Part shown: in pieces, positions 27,891-35,754 of the stretch
Position numbering within the stretch: position 1 is the first letter of the stretch
Layout of the letters: each line of letters starts with the position of its first letter
Source: Plantibacter sp. ME-Dv--P-122b
GTDB lineage: Bacteria; Actinomycetota; Actinomycetes; Actinomycetales; Microbacteriaceae
DNA length: 64,000 nt
Direction of reading: 5' to 3'
Assembly: GCF_030209375.1 (NCBI RefSeq)
Contig: NZ_JARVSC010000012.1
Coordinates: 1 to 64,000 of the forward strand
The notes under the pieces: model-generated
What the model saw: only the letters and a program-made list of their open reading frames with translations
What the model was told of the DNA's origin: nothing
The model's database searches: none
Position numbers and translations under genes: made by a program

Positions 27891-28620
27891 CGCGGGCCAG
27901 GAGACACCGGCCGAGGAGCACGACGTCACGGCAAACGTGGATGCCCGACCCGAGCCGGACGAGCAGCGCTCTGGCGGCGGCACCGACGGCGAGTCGACAC
28001 CGGCACCCGTGCCGGACGAGACCCTGATCGCGGCCGTGGAGCTCGCGCGCGAGGCGTTGCAGGAGATCACGCCTGCGAGCACGGTCGGTGAGCCGGCCGG
28101 GCACGTCGTGGTCGACGATCATGTCGTCTCGCTGCTGTTCGCGAACACGATGCCCGGCTACCCGGGATGGTTCTGGACGGTGACGCTCTCGCGGACCGCC
28201 GACGACGCCGCGCCCAACGTGCTCGAGACCGAGCTGATGCCCGGCGACGGCGCGTTGCTGGCTCCCCAGTGGGTGCCGTGGTCGGAACGCCTCGCGGACT
28301 ACCGCGCCGCGCAGGAGGCAGCGGCTGCGGCTGCGGCTGACGACGCCCTCGACGACGCGGATGACACCGACGAGTTCGACGACGACGATGTCGCGCTGTC
28401 CGGGGATCCCCGCGACCGCGACCGCGACGGCATCGAACTCGAGTACGACGAGGACGATGTCGATGCAGCGTCCGACGATACCGACGAGGACGACGATTCC
28501 GACGATTCCGACGAGGACGACGAGGACGACGACTCGGATGACGATGACGACCACTCGGACGAGGAGGACTCCGATGAGGACGACTCCGACGAGGACGACG
28601 ACCGGTTCGAGGACGAGTAG
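27883..28620 (+). CDS. DUF3027 protein with acidic tail
   Basis: The 245-residue protein contains the actinobacterial DUF3027 domain (about 45-150), with GYPGWFWTVTLSR and LLAPQWVPWSERL. The last 80 or so residues are almost wholly Asp, Glu and Ser, a strongly acidic disordered tail. It overlaps the cold-shock gene by 8 bp, so the two are translationally coupled, as in other actinobacteria. Function is unknown; a nucleic-acid or RNA-polymerase link is only suggested by the partner gene. Confidence 0.85.
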   Translation: MPDAGQETPAEEHDVTANVDARPEPDEQRSGGGTDGESTPAPVPDETLIAAVELAREALQEITPASTVGEPAGHVVVDDHVVSLLFANTMPGYPGWFWTVTLSRTADDAAPNVLETELMPGDGALLAPQWVPWSERLADYRAAQEAAAAAAADDALDDADDTDEFDDDDVALSGDPRDRDRDGIELEYDEDDVDAASDDTDEDDDSDDSDEDDEDDDSDDDDDHSDEEDSDEDDSDEDDDRFEDE

Positions 28621-28642
28621 CACTCGCGCAACACGAGACAGA

Positions 28643-28685
28643 CGAACGGGCGGCCGAACCTCGAGAGGGTTCGACCGCCCGTTCG
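28643..28685. terminator. Bidirectional terminator before serC
   Basis: CGAACGGGCGG (28643-28653) pairs with CCGCCCGTTCG (28675-28685), extended by CGAACC/GGTTCG with one mismatch. It separates the convergent DUF3027 and serC genes. Confidence 0.85.
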
Positions 28686-28706
28686 GCGTTCAGCGGGGGA
28701 GTCGGA

Positions 28707-29828
<1,122 letters not shown>

Positions 29829-29921
29829 CTAGAGGCGGGGGCCTCATGGCGTCGTGCCAGGGCGCCCGATGCGTCCACGCGGGGCGGAGTGGCTTGGCGC
29901 GGGAACATCGTCGCCGCGCAC

Positions 29922-29927
29922 TAGGCT
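29922..29927 (+). promoter_or_regulatory. -10 box of the IdeR gene
   Basis: TAGGCT gives a start near 29934 and a 29-nt leader containing GGGAGGG before the ATG at 29963. Confidence 0.5.
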
Positions 29928-29962
29928 TACCGGGAACGTGCAATCGGGCAGGGAGGGCGTCG

Positions 29963-30664
29963 ATGACCGATTTGATTGACACCACAGAGATGTATCTCCG
30001 CACCATTCTGGAGCTCGAGGAGGAGAACATCATCCCGCTTCGGGCGCGGATCTCCGAGCGCCTCGGGCACTCCGGACCGACGGTCTCGCAGACGGTCGGC
30101 CGGATGGAGCGCGACGGACTCGTCGTCGTGTCGGGCGACCGTCACCTCGAGCTCACCGAACCGGGCCGACGCAAGGCGGTCCACGTCATGCGGAAGCACC
30201 GCCTGGCGGAGCGGCTCCTGAGCGACGTCATCGGGCTCGAATGGGAGTTCGTCCACGAGGAGGCCTGTCGCTGGGAGCACGTCATGAGCGAGCAGGTGGA
30301 GCGCAAGCTGCTCGACATGCTCAACCACCCCACCGAGTCGCCCTACGGCACCCCGATCCCCGGACTCGACGAGTTCGGTGACAGCCCCGCCGTCGCCTTC
30401 TCGCAGGGCGTCATCAACATCGTCGGCCTCGTCGAAGGACGCTCCGAGCCGGTCACGGCGACGGTTCGACGTCTCGGCGAACCGGCGCAGGTCGACCCCG
30501 AGCTGCTCCTGCAGCTGAAGCAGGCCGGTGTCATGCCGGGTCGCGCCGGAACCTTCGCGGCCGCGGGCGGCTACGTGCTCGTCACCATCGACGGTGTCGA
30601 GGGCGGCCTCGAGCTGCCGAACGAGCTCGCGACGCACATCTTCGTGGAGACCCCTGCCGCGTGA
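29963..30664 (+). CDS. ideR: Iron-dependent repressor IdeR/DtxR
   Basis: The 233-residue regulator starts MTDLIDTTEMYLRTI and has the DtxR winged helix (GPTVSQTVGRMERDG), a dimerisation and metal-binding domain with the ligands Cys, Glu and His in EEACRWEHVMS, and a C-terminal SH3-like domain. With Fe(II) it represses siderophore and iron-uptake genes. ATG 29963 has GGGAGGG upstream and gives the family's normal start. Confidence 0.93.
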   Translation: MTDLIDTTEMYLRTILELEEENIIPLRARISERLGHSGPTVSQTVGRMERDGLVVVSGDRHLELTEPGRRKAVHVMRKHRLAERLLSDVIGLEWEFVHEEACRWEHVMSEQVERKLLDMLNHPTESPYGTPIPGLDEFGDSPAVAFSQGVINIVGLVEGRSEPVTATVRRLGEPAQVDPELLLQLKQAGVMPGRAGTFAAAGGYVLVTIDGVEGGLELPNELATHIFVETPAA

Positions 30665-30676
30665 GCATGAGACGCG

Positions 30677-30694
30677 TATGAGGATTCCCTCATA
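30677..30694. repeat. Short dyad after the IdeR gene
   Basis: TATGAGG and CCTCATA (30677-30683 and 30688-30694) pair perfectly around a 4-nt loop. It lacks a T-tract, so it may be a weak terminator or an operator for the next promoter, which lies 25 bp on. Confidence 0.5.
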
Positions 30695-30718
30695 TGCCCG
30701 GTTTCCCGTGATCGAAAC

Positions 30719-30747
30719 GTGACTTTCTGAGGGGTAACCCGTAGGCT
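30719..30747 (+). promoter_or_regulatory. Promoter of the CHAP hydrolase gene
   Basis: GTGACT (30719-30724), a 17-nt spacer and TAGGCT (30742-30747) predict a start near 30754 and a leader of about 160 nt. Confidence 0.5.
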
Positions 30748-30860
30748 GTCACTCGTCCTGAAGGCCATGATCTGGCCCCAGGAAGACGACCGAGGCACCC
30801 CCTAGCCCGTCCCTCGGCCACACGAACCGACATCAATCGTCGGATGGGGCTGCGCCATGC

Positions 30861-30880
30861 CGATCGCGATACCGCGATCG
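30861..30880 (+). promoter_or_regulatory. Perfect hairpin in the CHAP gene leader
   Basis: CGATCGCG-ATAC-CGCGATCG is a perfect 8-bp stem ending 21 nt before the strong GGAGGA site (30902-30907). If the upstream ATG at 30857 were used it would be coding; with the TTG start it is part of a structured leader. Confidence 0.5.
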
Positions 30881-30913
30881 TCGTCGCTCATGCGGGGTGC
30901 CGGAGGAATCCAC

Positions 30914-32083
30914 TTGACTGCAGCTGGCGAGAGCGGCCCCGACCAGGCCGAGACGACCCCGAACGTCCCCCTCACCCGGAAGCAGCTCCGGCTCCAGGAG
31001 CAGGCAGCGAAGCAGGGGGAGGCGACCACCCCGTCCCAGTCGGCAACCGACGACGCGCTCGTCGCCGACGTCGCACCGGACGCACCTGTCGAGCACCCCG
31101 AGATCGTCCTCGACGATGCCGTGGTCGAGGAGGCAGAAACTGCCGTCACGACCGGCGAGGTCCGCCTCGACCAGCGACCGCTGACGAAGCCCGCCGCGCC
31201 GGAGCCGACGGCCCCGCAGTCCTTCACCGTGACGTCCGCCACCGACGCCTCGTTCGCGACCGTCGCTCCGCTCCGCACCGGTGCGGACCGCGTCGCCCGG
31301 AGCAAGCCCCCGGTCAAGCCGACCGCGTCGACGGTCGCCGTGCGCAAGCCGAAGCCGTCCGGAGCCCGACCCGGCTCGGTCCGCGGCGTCGCCACCATGG
31401 CCTTCCTCGTGCCGGCTCTGGTCGCCACCGTCGCCCTCCCGGCGTACGCGGCGAGCAGCAGCGCGCAGACCGCGTACGGGACGTCCGCCTCGGAGCAGCT
31501 GAAGACCTCCGGTGCCCAGAGCGTCGTGGCTTCCGACAAGGTCGCCGACGCGCCGATCGCTCGCGACCTCTACTCCGCGACGACGCCGGACGAACTCGCT
31601 GAGCGTCAGCGTCAGCTCGACGCCGCTGCAGCGGCCAGCAACGCCACCTATTCGATCACCGTCGGCGCACGCCAGGCCGGCGACGACTACCCCTGGTTCG
31701 ATCAGGCTTCCGACGACGAGGGCGGCGGGCTCTCGCCGCTGCGCTACTACTACCGCGAGTGTGTGGACTTCGTCGCCTGGCGACTCAACCGCGACGCGGG
31801 CACGCCGAACGGGAACTGGGCCTTCACCTGGGGCAACGGCCTGCCGCCGAGCAGTGCCTACGGCTGGGCCGACTCGTGGCAGTACAACAAGGGGACGAAC
31901 GCCATCGCCGGCTCCGTCGCCTGGTTCAACTACAACCACGTCGCCTATGTGCAGTCGGTCAACGCCGACGGGACGGTCACCCTGGAGGAGTACAACTGGG
32001 GCTCCGCGCGACACAGCTACAACACGCGCACCATCGCCGCCAGTGCCGTGGCGCTCTACCTCTACCCTCCGGGCGTCGGCTGA
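30914..32083 (+). CDS. Secreted CHAP-domain peptidoglycan hydrolase
   Basis: The 389-residue protein has a cytoplasmic N-terminus with PLTRKQLRLQEQA, a membrane or signal segment (TMAFLVPALVATVALPAYA, about residues 162-180), a linker and a C-terminal CHAP amidase/endopeptidase domain. The likely catalytic Cys283 is in RECVDFVAWRLN and His342 in NHVAYVQSV. It should cut wall peptides or the amide bond outside the cell. TTG 30914 is chosen because GGAGGA ends 6 nt before it; in-frame ATGs at 30857 and 30890 have no such site. A strong terminator follows. Confidence 0.85.
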   Translation: MTAAGESGPDQAETTPNVPLTRKQLRLQEQAAKQGEATTPSQSATDDALVADVAPDAPVEHPEIVLDDAVVEEAETAVTTGEVRLDQRPLTKPAAPEPTAPQSFTVTSATDASFATVAPLRTGADRVARSKPPVKPTASTVAVRKPKPSGARPGSVRGVATMAFLVPALVATVALPAYAASSSAQTAYGTSASEQLKTSGAQSVVASDKVADAPIARDLYSATTPDELAERQRQLDAAAAASNATYSITVGARQAGDDYPWFDQASDDEGGGLSPLRYYYRECVDFVAWRLNRDAGTPNGNWAFTWGNGLPPSSAYGWADSWQYNKGTNAIAGSVAWFNYNHVAYVQSVNADGTVTLEEYNWGSARHSYNTRTIAASAVALYLYPPGVG

Positions 32084-32103
32084 TCCGACCTGCTCGACCT
32101 GGA

Positions 32104-32130
32104 TCGCGTCCCTCCATCGGAGGGACGCGA
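32104..32130 (+). terminator. CHAP gene terminator
   Basis: TCGCGTCCCTCC and GGAGGGACGCGA form a perfect 12-bp stem with a 3-nt loop, 20 bp after the stop. Confidence 0.85.
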
Positions 32131-32249
32131 TTCGTCGTCGAGGGGTGGTGACCGTTCGCGACCAGGTGGTGTCCGTCGTCCGAAGCCGAGGTGGCGCGGA
32201 GGGGAATTCTCCCGCAACGTGCGGAAATCCGGTCGGTGTGGGTTAATCT

Positions 32250-32411
32250 GGTGCTCTGCAACTCGGAGAGGTTCAGGAGCTGATGCACGCTATACGTCGC
32301 CACGTGGTCGCGAATGGTCGCGGCCTCTACGTGCTGCGGCATTCCAGCCAAGCGTGCCGCGGCTCCGCCGTGGGTGAAGAGGGTGCTGTCGTCATGACAG
32401 TGCCCTTTTTT
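32250..32411 (+). ncRNA. Candidate small RNA or attenuated leader upstream of the HNH gene
   Basis: In the 428-bp gap, TAATCT (32244-32249) could be a -10 box, and a rho-independent terminator stands at 32380-32411: AGGGTGCTGTC and GACAGTGCCCT pair with two G-U pairs, then TTTTTT. The enclosed RNA of about 155 nt has no protein-like codon bias. A 59-codon frame (32283-32462) with AGGAG upstream crosses the terminator but has low GC at third positions. It could be an independent small RNA or a riboregulated leader of the HNH gene, whose ATG is 100 bp on. No known RNA family is recognised. Confidence 0.4.
32380..32411 (+). terminator. Rho-independent terminator with T6 tract in an intergenic region
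   Basis: The 11-bp stem (32380-32390 with 32396-32406, tandem G-U pairs inside) has a 5-nt loop and runs into six Ts, a textbook factor-independent terminator unusual for this GC-rich window. No gene ends here. Confidence 0.8.
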
Positions 32412-32511
32412 GTTCCCCGGAAACGACTCGATCCGGCGCGTCAACGACGCTGCAGGTGGTGATCGTCGACCGGTCGCGGCAGCCGTCGTGGCCTTTCGGA
32501 AGGGAACGTGC

Positions 32512-33009
32512 ATGCGCACACTGGTGTTGAACGCGGGTTACGAGCCGCTCGCGATCGTCTCGTTCAAGCGGGCCCTCGTGCTCGTGATGCATCACAAGGC
32601 GACCGTGGTGGAGATCGACTCGTCGCATCCCGTGGTGGCGACGAGTGGATCGTTCGATCGGCCGTCGGTCATCCTGCTCACCAGATACGTGCGGATCCCG
32701 AACGCCCGGCGGGTGCCCGTGACCCGCCGCGGGGTGCTGCGCCGCGACGGCCACCGCTGCGCCTACTGCGGAAAGGCGGCGACGACGATCGACCACGTGC
32801 AACCGCGCTCACGCGGGGGTGTGGACAGCTGGGAGAACCTCGTGGCCTGCTGCCTGCGCTGCAACAACGTGAAGGGTGACCGCACGCCGATGGAGATGAA
32901 CTGGAGCCTCCGCGTCTCGCCGGGGACGCCGCACGGCTCGCAGTGGATGGTGCGGGGCGTCGAGCGCTCGGAGCCCGACTGGGAGCAGTACCTGGCGCCC
33001 GCCGCCTGA
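32512..33009 (+). CDS. HNH endonuclease
   Basis: The 165-residue protein is the conserved stand-alone actinobacterial HNH type. A beta-rich N-terminus (MRTLVLNAGYEPL) is followed by the HNH/zinc domain with CAYC (Cys83, Cys86), catalytic DH (94-95), Asn109 and CxxC (Cys114, Cys117). It should bind metal and cut or nick DNA, but no partner or target is evident. ATG 32512 has GGAAGGG upstream. tRNA-Arg follows on the same strand. Confidence 0.9.
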   Translation: MRTLVLNAGYEPLAIVSFKRALVLVMHHKATVVEIDSSHPVVATSGSFDRPSVILLTRYVRIPNARRVPVTRRGVLRRDGHRCAYCGKAATTIDHVQPRSRGGVDSWENLVACCLRCNNVKGDRTPMEMNWSLRVSPGTPHGSQWMVRGVERSEPDWEQYLAPAA

Positions 33010-33034
33010 GCGACCGGCTAAACTCGACGGGTCA

Positions 33035-33106
33035 GCCTCTGTAGCTCAATGGAAGAGCAGTTCCGTCCTAAGGAAAGGGTTGGGGGTTCGAGTCCCTCCA
33101 GGGGCA
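33035..33106 (+). tRNA. tRNA-Arg (anticodon CCT)
   Basis: Acceptor stem GCCTCTG/CAGGGGC, D-stem GCTC/GAGC, anticodon loop GTCCTAA (CCT, for AGG codons) and T-loop TTCGAGT. The CCA end is not encoded. Confidence 0.93.
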
Positions 33107-33172
33107 CTGTCGGAGGTGCGGCCGTCCAAGCGAGCACGGCTTCGCATGTCGGGTAGGGCTGCGAGCACGCCG

Positions 33173-33178
33173 TAGGCT
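33173..33178 (+). promoter_or_regulatory. Leaderless-type -10 box of the LysR gene
   Basis: TAGGCT is followed by 6 nt and the ATG at 33185, with no ribosome-binding site. Confidence 0.5.
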
Positions 33179-33184
33179 CGAAGC

Positions 33185-34027
33185 ATGACGCACGACCTCC
33201 ACCGCCAACTCGAACGCGACGCCATCACCCTTCGTCAGCTGCGGTCGGCCGTGGTCGTCGCGGATGCTCGGACGCTCGGTGCCGCGGCGAACCTGCTCGG
33301 GGTCGCACAGCCGAGTCTTGCGCAGCAGCTGCGGCGGCTCGAGGCCGCGCTCGGGGTCGAGCTGTTCAGCGTCCTGGGGGAGGAGTATCGCCCGACGCGC
33401 GAGGGGCAGCGCTTCCTGTTGAAGGTCCGCACCTTCATCGACGTCGTCGCCGACATGGATCCCGCGTCACCGGCTCGGCACATCCGGGTCGGCCGTCCGC
33501 CGACGACGTGGGACGCGGTCGTCTCCGAGGCCGGCCGCCGCATCGACGTCCCGGCGGTCGCCGTCGCGATCGAACCGGTCGAGCAACTGCATCTCGTCAC
33601 CACCGGTCGTCTCGACGCCACCATCGTCCGTCTGCCGATCGAGCTGCCGGACGAGCTCGCCGCCGAGGAGATCGCTACGCTGCCGCTCGGCGTGGTCATG
33701 CGCGCGGCGCACCCGCTGTCGGCGAAGGACGTCATCGAGTGGTCCGATCTCGCCGATCAGGAGCTGCTCCGACCCGAGCCCGGCAAGGATCCGGCGTACT
33801 CGGCCTGGCTGGCCGGCGCGCTCGCGGCGCGCGGCTGGTACCCGCGCTCACTGACGATCGACGCGGGGAACGACACGCTGTTCCTCGACGCCCTGCGCTT
33901 CGGTGAGCGACTCGTCGCCCTCCGTCCCGTGGCCGCGATGCGGGAGGGCGACGGCCTGTGCTGGCGGCCGTTCGCCGACGCACCTGAGCTCCGCGAGCGG
34001 TTCGCCCTGGTTACCCGACGCGAGTGA
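33185..34027 (+). CDS. LysR-family transcriptional regulator
   Basis: The 280-residue protein has an N-terminal LysR winged helix (LRQLRSAVVVADARTLGAAA through QPSLAQQLRRLE) and a substrate-binding domain with the typical VAIEPVEQLHLVTTGRLDA and PLGVVMRAAHPLS. LysR regulators usually control a neighbouring divergent gene, but the upstream neighbour here is a tRNA, so its target is not evident. Confidence 0.9.
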   Translation: MTHDLHRQLERDAITLRQLRSAVVVADARTLGAAANLLGVAQPSLAQQLRRLEAALGVELFSVLGEEYRPTREGQRFLLKVRTFIDVVADMDPASPARHIRVGRPPTTWDAVVSEAGRRIDVPAVAVAIEPVEQLHLVTTGRLDATIVRLPIELPDELAAEEIATLPLGVVMRAAHPLSAKDVIEWSDLADQELLRPEPGKDPAYSAWLAGALAARGWYPRSLTIDAGNDTLFLDALRFGERLVALRPVAAMREGDGLCWRPFADAPELRERFALVTRRE

Positions 34028-34209
34028 GTCCGCTCGGTCTCGGTCGGTGATGACACTCCCGATGCGCCCTTTTGCGACCCGACCGGGATCTTCTCGCGAT
34101 CAAGTCGGTCGACTTGTTCCGGATTTCTGCCGCGTTCGACACCGTCTTCTCAGCTCGGAGTGGGTACGCTTATCCCTGAATCGGGGGATGACAGAAGCAG
34201 GAAACGCAC

Positions 34210-34863
34210 ATGCCCGAACGACGACCACAGCAGCAACGAGGTCATGAACGACGCCAGACCGTCGTCGAAGGTGCCGCCCGCATGTTCGACCGGGTCGGCT
34301 ACGGACAGGCGAGCCTGTCGGACATCGCCCGCGAGGCGGGGACGACGCAGGGCTCGCTCTACTTCTACTTCCCCTCGAAAGAGGAACTGGCGATCGCCGT
34401 CATCAACGAGCAGAGCACGCGCTCGATCGCTGCGCTGACCGCGCCGACCACCGCGCCCTCGCCGTTCGGTGGGTTGGTCCAGGCCTCCCGCCTCATCACC
34501 GAGCAGCTGCTCACCGACCCCATCACGCGCGCCGGCCTGCGGCTGTCCCTCGAGCAGGGCGTCATCCAGGCTCCGACGACCGCGTTCCACGAGCAGTGGA
34601 TCGCGAGCGTCGAGGAGCGGGTGCAGGCCTCGATCGAGCTCGGTGAGTTGCAGTCTCCGCTCGAGCCGGCGGAACTGGCGAGGTCCTTCGTCGCGTTCTT
34701 CACCGGGACGCAGCTCATCTCGAACCTGCTGGCCGGCCGGACCGACCTCCTCAACGCGGTCGACACGATGTGGCGGATCCTCATCGCTGCGGTCATCGTC
34801 GCGGACCGCCAGGCCGAGGTGCTCGCCGTCCTCGACGCCGCCTTCGACGCGCAGGACGCCTGA
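34210..34863 (+). CDS. TetR-family regulator (ScbR/gamma-butyrolactone receptor-like)
   Basis: The 217-residue regulator has an N-terminal TetR helix-turn-helix (GYGQASLSDIAREAGTTQG then SLYFYFPSKEEL) and an all-helical ligand-binding domain with SRLITEQLLTDPITRAGLRL, which resembles receptors of the ScbR group. A ligand and target cannot be named. It starts after a leader with AGCAGGAAA. The 182 bp between it and the LysR gene hold only a promoter-like TACGCT. Confidence 0.85.
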   Translation: MPERRPQQQRGHERRQTVVEGAARMFDRVGYGQASLSDIAREAGTTQGSLYFYFPSKEELAIAVINEQSTRSIAALTAPTTAPSPFGGLVQASRLITEQLLTDPITRAGLRLSLEQGVIQAPTTAFHEQWIASVEERVQASIELGELQSPLEPAELARSFVAFFTGTQLISNLLAGRTDLLNAVDTMWRILIAAVIVADRQAEVLAVLDAAFDAQDA

Positions 34864-35029
34864 GCGGTCGGGTGCACGTTAGGGGGTAGCCCTGACGCAT
34901 GCGCCGTGAGGTCACCCTAAACTGAATCGGGTGATTAACTCACTTTGCTGATCGTCGTCCGACGACGGATGGATCACGGTGTGCGGGGGCATTCCGCGTT
35001 CCATCGGCGAAGAGTTGGTTCACGTGCCG

Positions 35030-35062
35030 GGCTGGGCGATGTCGTGGGGGGATCGCCCAGCC
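35030..35062 (-). terminator. Probable terminator of the citrate two-component operon
   Basis: GCTGGGCGAT (35031-35040) and ATCGCCCAGC (35052-35061) are perfect inverted repeats around an 11-nt loop, 20 bp past the regulator stop. There is no T-tract. The rest of the 216-bp gap from the TetR gene holds nothing recognisable. Confidence 0.45.
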
Positions 35063-35079
35063 GACGGCGTGTGGACGCC

Positions 35080-35754
35080 TCAGCGGCTGGCGCCTGGCGG
35101 CGCGTATCGGTGCTCTGGACGCCCGGTGGTCCCGTACCGCAGCTGCGTCGTCAAGAGACCTCGAGCGGCCAGCGCGGAGAGATACCGTTGCGCCGTCGCG
35201 CGTGAGACGCCGACCAGCTCGGCCACCTCGGCGGCCGAGCGCTCGCCGTCCGCCTCCGACACCGCCTCGAGGACAGCCGTCTCCGTGGCGGACCTCGACC
35301 GGGTCGTCGCCCCGGCGTCGCCGGAATGCAGGATGCGCAGGGCGCGCTCGATCCTCTCCTGGTCGGCGTTCACCGCCTCGTCGAGGACGTTGCGGAAGCG
35401 GGCGTAGGCGGCGAGCCGGTCCTGGAGCACCTGCGGCGCGAACGGCTTCACCAGGTACCCGAGGGCTCCCGCACGAAGCGCTCTGCGCACGGACGCACCG
35501 TCCGACGCTGCGGAGACGACGATGGTGTCGATCGGGAGGTCCACGAGGAGCTCGAGCCCGTTCCGATCGGGAAGGTAACCGTCGAGGAGCACGAGGTCGG
35601 GTGGCTCGGCGGCGATGCTCCGTGCGGCCTCGGCTGCCGACCCGGCAGGACTGAGCGCACGGAACCCGTCGACCTCGTCGACGATCCGGCAGTGCAGGCG
35701 GGCGACGTGGAAGTCGTCGTCGACGACCAGCACGGTGAGATCGGCCGCCATCAT
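35080..35754 (-). CDS. CitB/DcuR-type response regulator
   Basis: The 224-residue protein has a receiver with DDD, phospho-acceptor Asp in LVLLDGYLPDRNG, a KPF Lys and a C-terminal helix-turn-helix (SAAEVAELVGVSRATAQRYL) of the CitB/DcuR/DpiA class, which is not the OmpR or NarL type. It starts in the ATGA overlap with the kinase. The pair lies opposite a CitMHS citrate carrier, its likely target. Confidence 0.92.
   Translation of the reverse strand: MMAADLTVLVVDDDFHVARLHCRIVDEVDGFRALSPAGSAAEAARSIAAEPPDLVLLDGYLPDRNGLELLVDLPIDTIVVSAASDGASVRRALRAGALGYLVKPFAPQVLQDRLAAYARFRNVLDEAVNADQERIERALRILHSGDAGATTRSRSATETAVLEAVSEADGERSAAEVAELVGVSRATAQRYLSALAARGLLTTQLRYGTTGRPEHRYAPPGASR

Noticed and set aside
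30719-30913. Cyclic di-AMP (ydaO-type) riboswitch upstream of the CHAP hydrolase
   Set aside because: Fragments such as AACCCGTAGGC and GGGTGCCGGAGGA resemble parts of the consensus but are in the wrong order and spacing; TAGGCT is better read as a -10 box.
32283-32462. 59-codon gene upstream of the HNH gene
   Set aside because: It has AGGAG upstream but poor third-position GC and runs straight through a strong terminator, so a small RNA or leader is more likely.
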